Below are positions 60,492-64,000 of a stretch of 64,000 nt of DNA, piece by piece (the stretch's first letter is position 1; the number at the start of each line of letters is the position of its first letter). Source of the DNA: Porites lobata (lineage: Eukaryota > Cnidaria > Anthozoa > Scleractinia > Poritidae); contig CALNXK010000034.1 in NCBI GenBank assembly GCA_942486035.1, positions 840,001 through 904,000 on the forward strand, given 5' to 3'. The notes under the pieces are model-generated. The model was given only the letters and a program-made list of their open reading frames with translations. It was not told the DNA's origin and ran no database searches. Both the position numbers and the translations under genes were made by a program.

Positions 60492-63302
60492 ATGGTTTCA
60501 AGCCGGATCATGATGAATTTCTTCTTGGTGCTGATGCACTTCGTTGTTTGTAAAAGCCGCGTCTACAAACCTGGAGTCCTCCCGAATCCTCCTTTTAATT
60601 ACTGGGCCGTCGCTAAAAGAGGATGTAAGTAATAGTTATATGGACTTGACCTCATCTATCAAGAAATGAGTCATCAAAACGAAATATTACTTTTCTCGTT
60701 TCAAGTATGTCCAGAAGGAGGAGGGGACCAAAACGCTGGCTGTGGATATTGGAAGAAGCTGGGTTACTGTGCACCAGATCAAGCATACGCCAGTTTTATG
60801 GCAGACACATGCCAGGCTTCGTGTGGAATGTGTGAAGGTTTGTTTTGCTGACTAGGACTAGGAAGGCCATCCAAGGCAGGCCAAGCGAAGACAGATCTGA
60901 TAAGCCCTGACTGTAGCCACTCAGTTTACACATACAATAATTCCAACTGTAATTTGTTCATGGATGTGTTCAGGTCTAGGCTTGCATTATGGAATTTAAA
61001 ATACTACATAAATTTTTTTCAAATGCAAGCTTTCATATAAAAGCGTTCAAACAGACCCGATAGTATAAGTTCAGTGTTGTTCTTTGCCCCTAACGGCTAT
61101 AAAAGACATTTAGATCAATAATAAATACCTTGGGTATCTCCTTTTATCTAACAAGAACAATTTTTACGGATTTTCTAAATCAAAATCGTCCTTCTAACTT
61201 TATTTTCTTCTAATAAACCTTATTCTATTCAAAAGAAAACTTCAGATAGCAATAACAATAACAAACAGCAAAATAAGCGCAGAGAAAATGCAGATAAAAT
61301 TTGGACAAGAGAAACATATAGCAACTGCAATTGGATTGACTCAACAGCCAGACCTTTTCTTCTCCACGCAGTTTAAAGATCTTTAAAAAACCATTAATAA
61401 TTCACAAAGAAAAAACGAAGGAAATTAATGTTTAATGAGGGTCTTTATATATATCTGATAAAGACACGGCTAAACTTTACGTCCAACTTTTAGACCAAAA
61501 TAACCCCAAATCTAAATATTAGTGCAGGAATGAGTTGATCTATGCCGGAGATTTTGAGGCCGTTCAAAAAACTCCCAGTCGTATATTAATTATCCCTGAT
61601 AAAACACTCCCTCTCGTTTTTTAAACACTACTTGAGTAGTTATTCTCGGTCTATGATTAACCCTTATAACGATTGATTTTGATGTCATGAGTAGTGCTAA
61701 CCCACAATTGGTCCACACATCCGGGACATTTTTGTTACCCGCGAGAAAATTGAAATCCATTCTCAATACCAGAAGGTCAGACGAAAGAGAAAATGGCCTC
61801 AAGATGGTCGGCTTTTACTGGGAATATCAGACGAGTTTGCAGGCTAAATATGCGTATCTGCAGACTATTTTTCTAGAAAACAGAATTTTTTTCACGCTTT
61901 TTTTATGTCTAAGCCTACGCTAACATTCAAACTAAACTCTTTTTCAGCCCGTCCTACTCCAGCACCAAGACCTTTTACAGTTAAAGGTATCAATTGAACA
62001 AGGCTTATAATAACATCTTTAGCAACGATTACTAACATCTTATTAAACAATGATTGGGCGTTTATAGCTGTAGTTACCTTTGAAAGCCATTAGCTAAACC
62101 GCTAAAATTATTTATAACTTAGGCTACCACAGATCTAATGCAAAGATTCCGTACGATTTCCAGGGCAGGGAGATGAACATACTGAGGACAGTTATCAAAA
62201 GCATTACCTTTTCAGACTATAACCTGTAGTTGGAAATCTTACTGTCTGTAAAGTATCGTGTCACAACAAAGACAGTCAGCCGTGGTTTATAAGAAAATGG
62301 CCAATCATTATAATACATCCAACAAAACCATAGCAATGCGTGGGCCAAGTTTGTGGGAAACCAGAGCAGCTTTCTTGATTGTTGCCTTTTATGTTGGCAA
62401 ACTTCTGATTAAGTCCGTCTGCGAAACAGCACCGAAATCCTTGTCCTGCCCCCCTCCCCCCCCCCCCCCGTGTACCAGGATTTGAGTACGCGCCTTGATT
62501 ATCAATTTTCTAATAAAGTTCAAGGGAAATTCAAAACGCATTTCTGGCAAGTCGTTGAGTCCACGGAAGTTCCAGAACAATGATATCAGGGAGCTTAAGC
62601 AAGGACGACGGCGACGGCAACGAGAACGGCAAAAAAGCGATAGGTTTAAATTGGCGAAAAAACAACTTTGCACGTGAATCACGCTTTTTTGTACGTTTCT
62701 TTGCCGTCACTGCATGACAACGACGTGAAAGTGCCTAATTTCACGTTTTCTGGGGGACGTGAACACAAGACGACGACTATGTTTTCCTTTTCCTGAACTT
62801 CGACACTGTCCCTTAGCTATAGAATTCAACTCCAGAAAAATTTACCAACATTTGAAGAATTAAACGAGGTGGAATAAGGACGATAAAGTTTAAAATAGCG
62901 CGGATTCACTTTTTACGAAGTTTTCATAGCCGTCGCCGTCGTTGTTGCTTAAGCTCCCTATTGTCGCTGCTTCACAGACGTTACTAACAGGGGTTAGATT
63001 ACGACTGCGACGCAGGCTACCTTTTATGTTTTACACCCTATAAGGAATGATTGATTCGCTTTGCAATCTTTAGTCAACATTCGTGAATGCCTTAAGGCAC
63101 ATAATTCCAAGCGTGCATTGCATAGAGCAAGACCGCTGATCTGGGACAGTTTACTGGCTAAAAAGGCACAAGCGTGGGCGCTAACACTTGCAAAGAAAGA
63201 GAAGATGGAGCATGCTCCATGGAGTGGTGCTGGAGAGAATCTGTTTTATGGAGCCAATAGTGGCGGAAAACGCGGTAACTGTAAAGAAGCTGTCGAGGCT
63301 TG
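60492..63302 (+). CDS. Secreted ShK-CAP protein, copy 2, cut by right edge
   Basis: Seen: four exons, 60492-60624, 60706-60837, 61948-61986 and 63074-63302, join in frame for 177 residues plus the start of a Trp codon. Order: signal peptide (hydrophobic MMNFFLVLMHFVVC after the start), propeptide ending in Lys42-Arg43, ShK domain at about 46-88 with six cysteines (CPEGGG ... CASCGMC-like end), a Pro-rich linker (ARPTPAPRPFTV), and the first half of a CAP domain (CLKAHNSKRALH, GAGENLFYG). The CAP1 signature and C-terminus must lie beyond the window. Intron phases (1, 1, 1, 2) and positions equal those of copy 1, so the two genes are tandem duplicates. Intron 1 is only 81 bases. The ATG directly follows an AG acceptor, as expected after a 5' UTR intron. 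The linker is longer than in copy 1 and the residues around the CAP centre differ, which suggests separate roles. Confidence 0.85.
61370..61450. repeat. Partial relative of the 31165-31674 palindrome
   Basis: ccattaataattcacaaag and aaggaaattaatgtttaatgag match the left arm of the 31.2 kb element. Confidence 0.4.
62588..62959. mobile_element. Inverted-repeat element, AGGGAGCTTAAGCA ends
   Basis: Left agggagcttaagcaa and right ttgcttaagctccct are perfect inverted repeats, followed inward by cgacggcgacggc / gccgtcgccgtcg. In intron 3 of ShK-CAP copy 2. Confidence 0.7.
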
Positions 63303-63394
63303 GTAAATCATTTTTATGTCAATACCTACTCATATCGTTATACCTATTATTTTACATACAAACCCTTATACGAAGTTGCCAAATACCAGCGATA

Positions 63395-63740
63395 TATAGA
63401 GGATATTACACGGCCGCGCTGAGATACGACATTTCTCTTCGAGTGTTTAAAAATATTTCACGAGTGAGCGCAGCGAACTAGTGAAATATTTTTTCAACAC
63501 GAGAAGAGAAATTTCGTATCTCCAAGTGGCCATGTAATGTTCTATTTATTATATAAACACCAATGAAATACCAAACCATTTCAATATAATAGTTTTTTGG
63601 TGTGAAAAGCGCGATTTATGATGTATCCATAGCAACGGTGATATTTTCACATGTGCAGATAACATGTTATTTTTACATGTGAAGATGTCAAGTTTTCGCG
63701 CGAAAGCTCACCTGGTATTTAATTGGTGTTAATATAATAA
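63395..63740. repeat. Interspersed repeat shared with 8930-9255
   Basis: Has a palindrome (gatacgacatttctcttcgag / gagaagagaaatttcgtatc) and the ttattatataaacaccaatg block also found at 8.9-9.2 kb. In the CAP intron of copy 2. Confidence 0.5.
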
Positions 63741-64000
63741 ACTAGAACGTAATAGTTGACACTACAGCTGCCCCTGCTCTGTATATTGTCGGTCAATAAC
63801 ATTCTTCCTCGTTGTGAAGCACTTCGAAAGACACCGATTCATAAGGAAGATTTTCACAAATATTCCATACAATAGGTGAGATAGATACAGGAAACGCAAG
63901 GTTCCATGCACAGTTTCAGGTCGATTTACACACACAGCTTTGTTCAAAGCATTCTCAGTTTCGAGAATAGTTTATTCTAAACCATAAGAAAAGGTTTAAT

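Overview
The window reads as nuclear DNA of a cnidarian, most likely a stony coral. Genes have many short coding exons with clean GT-AG introns, polyadenylation signals follow the last exons, and the space between and inside genes is packed with small palindromic (MITE-like) repeats, a tRNA-derived SINE and decayed LINE pieces. Two tandem genes joining a ShK domain to a CAP domain fit a cnidarian. No bacterial-type operon, CRISPR array or organelle sequence is visible. The genus cannot be fixed from the sequence alone.

Layout from left to right. (1) 448-3022, minus: the first three coding exons of GPN3, a GPN-loop GTPase; the rest lies beyond the left edge. (2) 5607-9626, plus: a complete five-exon UBE2L3 (UbcH7-class E2), head to head with GPN3. 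(3) 13692-20696, plus: a multi-pass membrane protein that I tentatively place in the Ice2 family (ER proteins described from fungi). (4) 22358-25611, plus: a secreted DsbA/thioredoxin-fold protein with a CPDS (CxxS) site. (5) 27165-27998, minus, and 28765-30986, plus: two divergently transcribed genes for small secreted proteins that share a module of about 35-50 residues; one protein holds two copies around a very basic linker. I recognise no known family, and this is the best candidate for something undescribed. (6) About 31-43.6 kb: no convincing gene, mostly repeats. (7) 43598-51618, plus: a complete seven-exon secreted ShK-CAP protein. (8) About 51.6-60.5 kb: no convincing gene. (9) 60492-63302, plus: a second ShK-CAP gene with the same intron phases, cut by the right edge.

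How the genes relate: GPN3 and UBE2L3 are housekeeping genes (RNA polymerase assembly; ubiquitin transfer to HECT/RBR ligases). The Ice2-like and DsbA-like proteins would act in the ER or secretory route. The paired novel genes and the two ShK-CAP genes encode secreted proteins that arose by local duplication, so the right two thirds of the window looks like an expanding secretome region.

Exon borders were chosen by reading splice sites, frame and family similarity by eye; no alignment was run. Repeat borders are good to a few bases where inverted ends are visible and rougher elsewhere.
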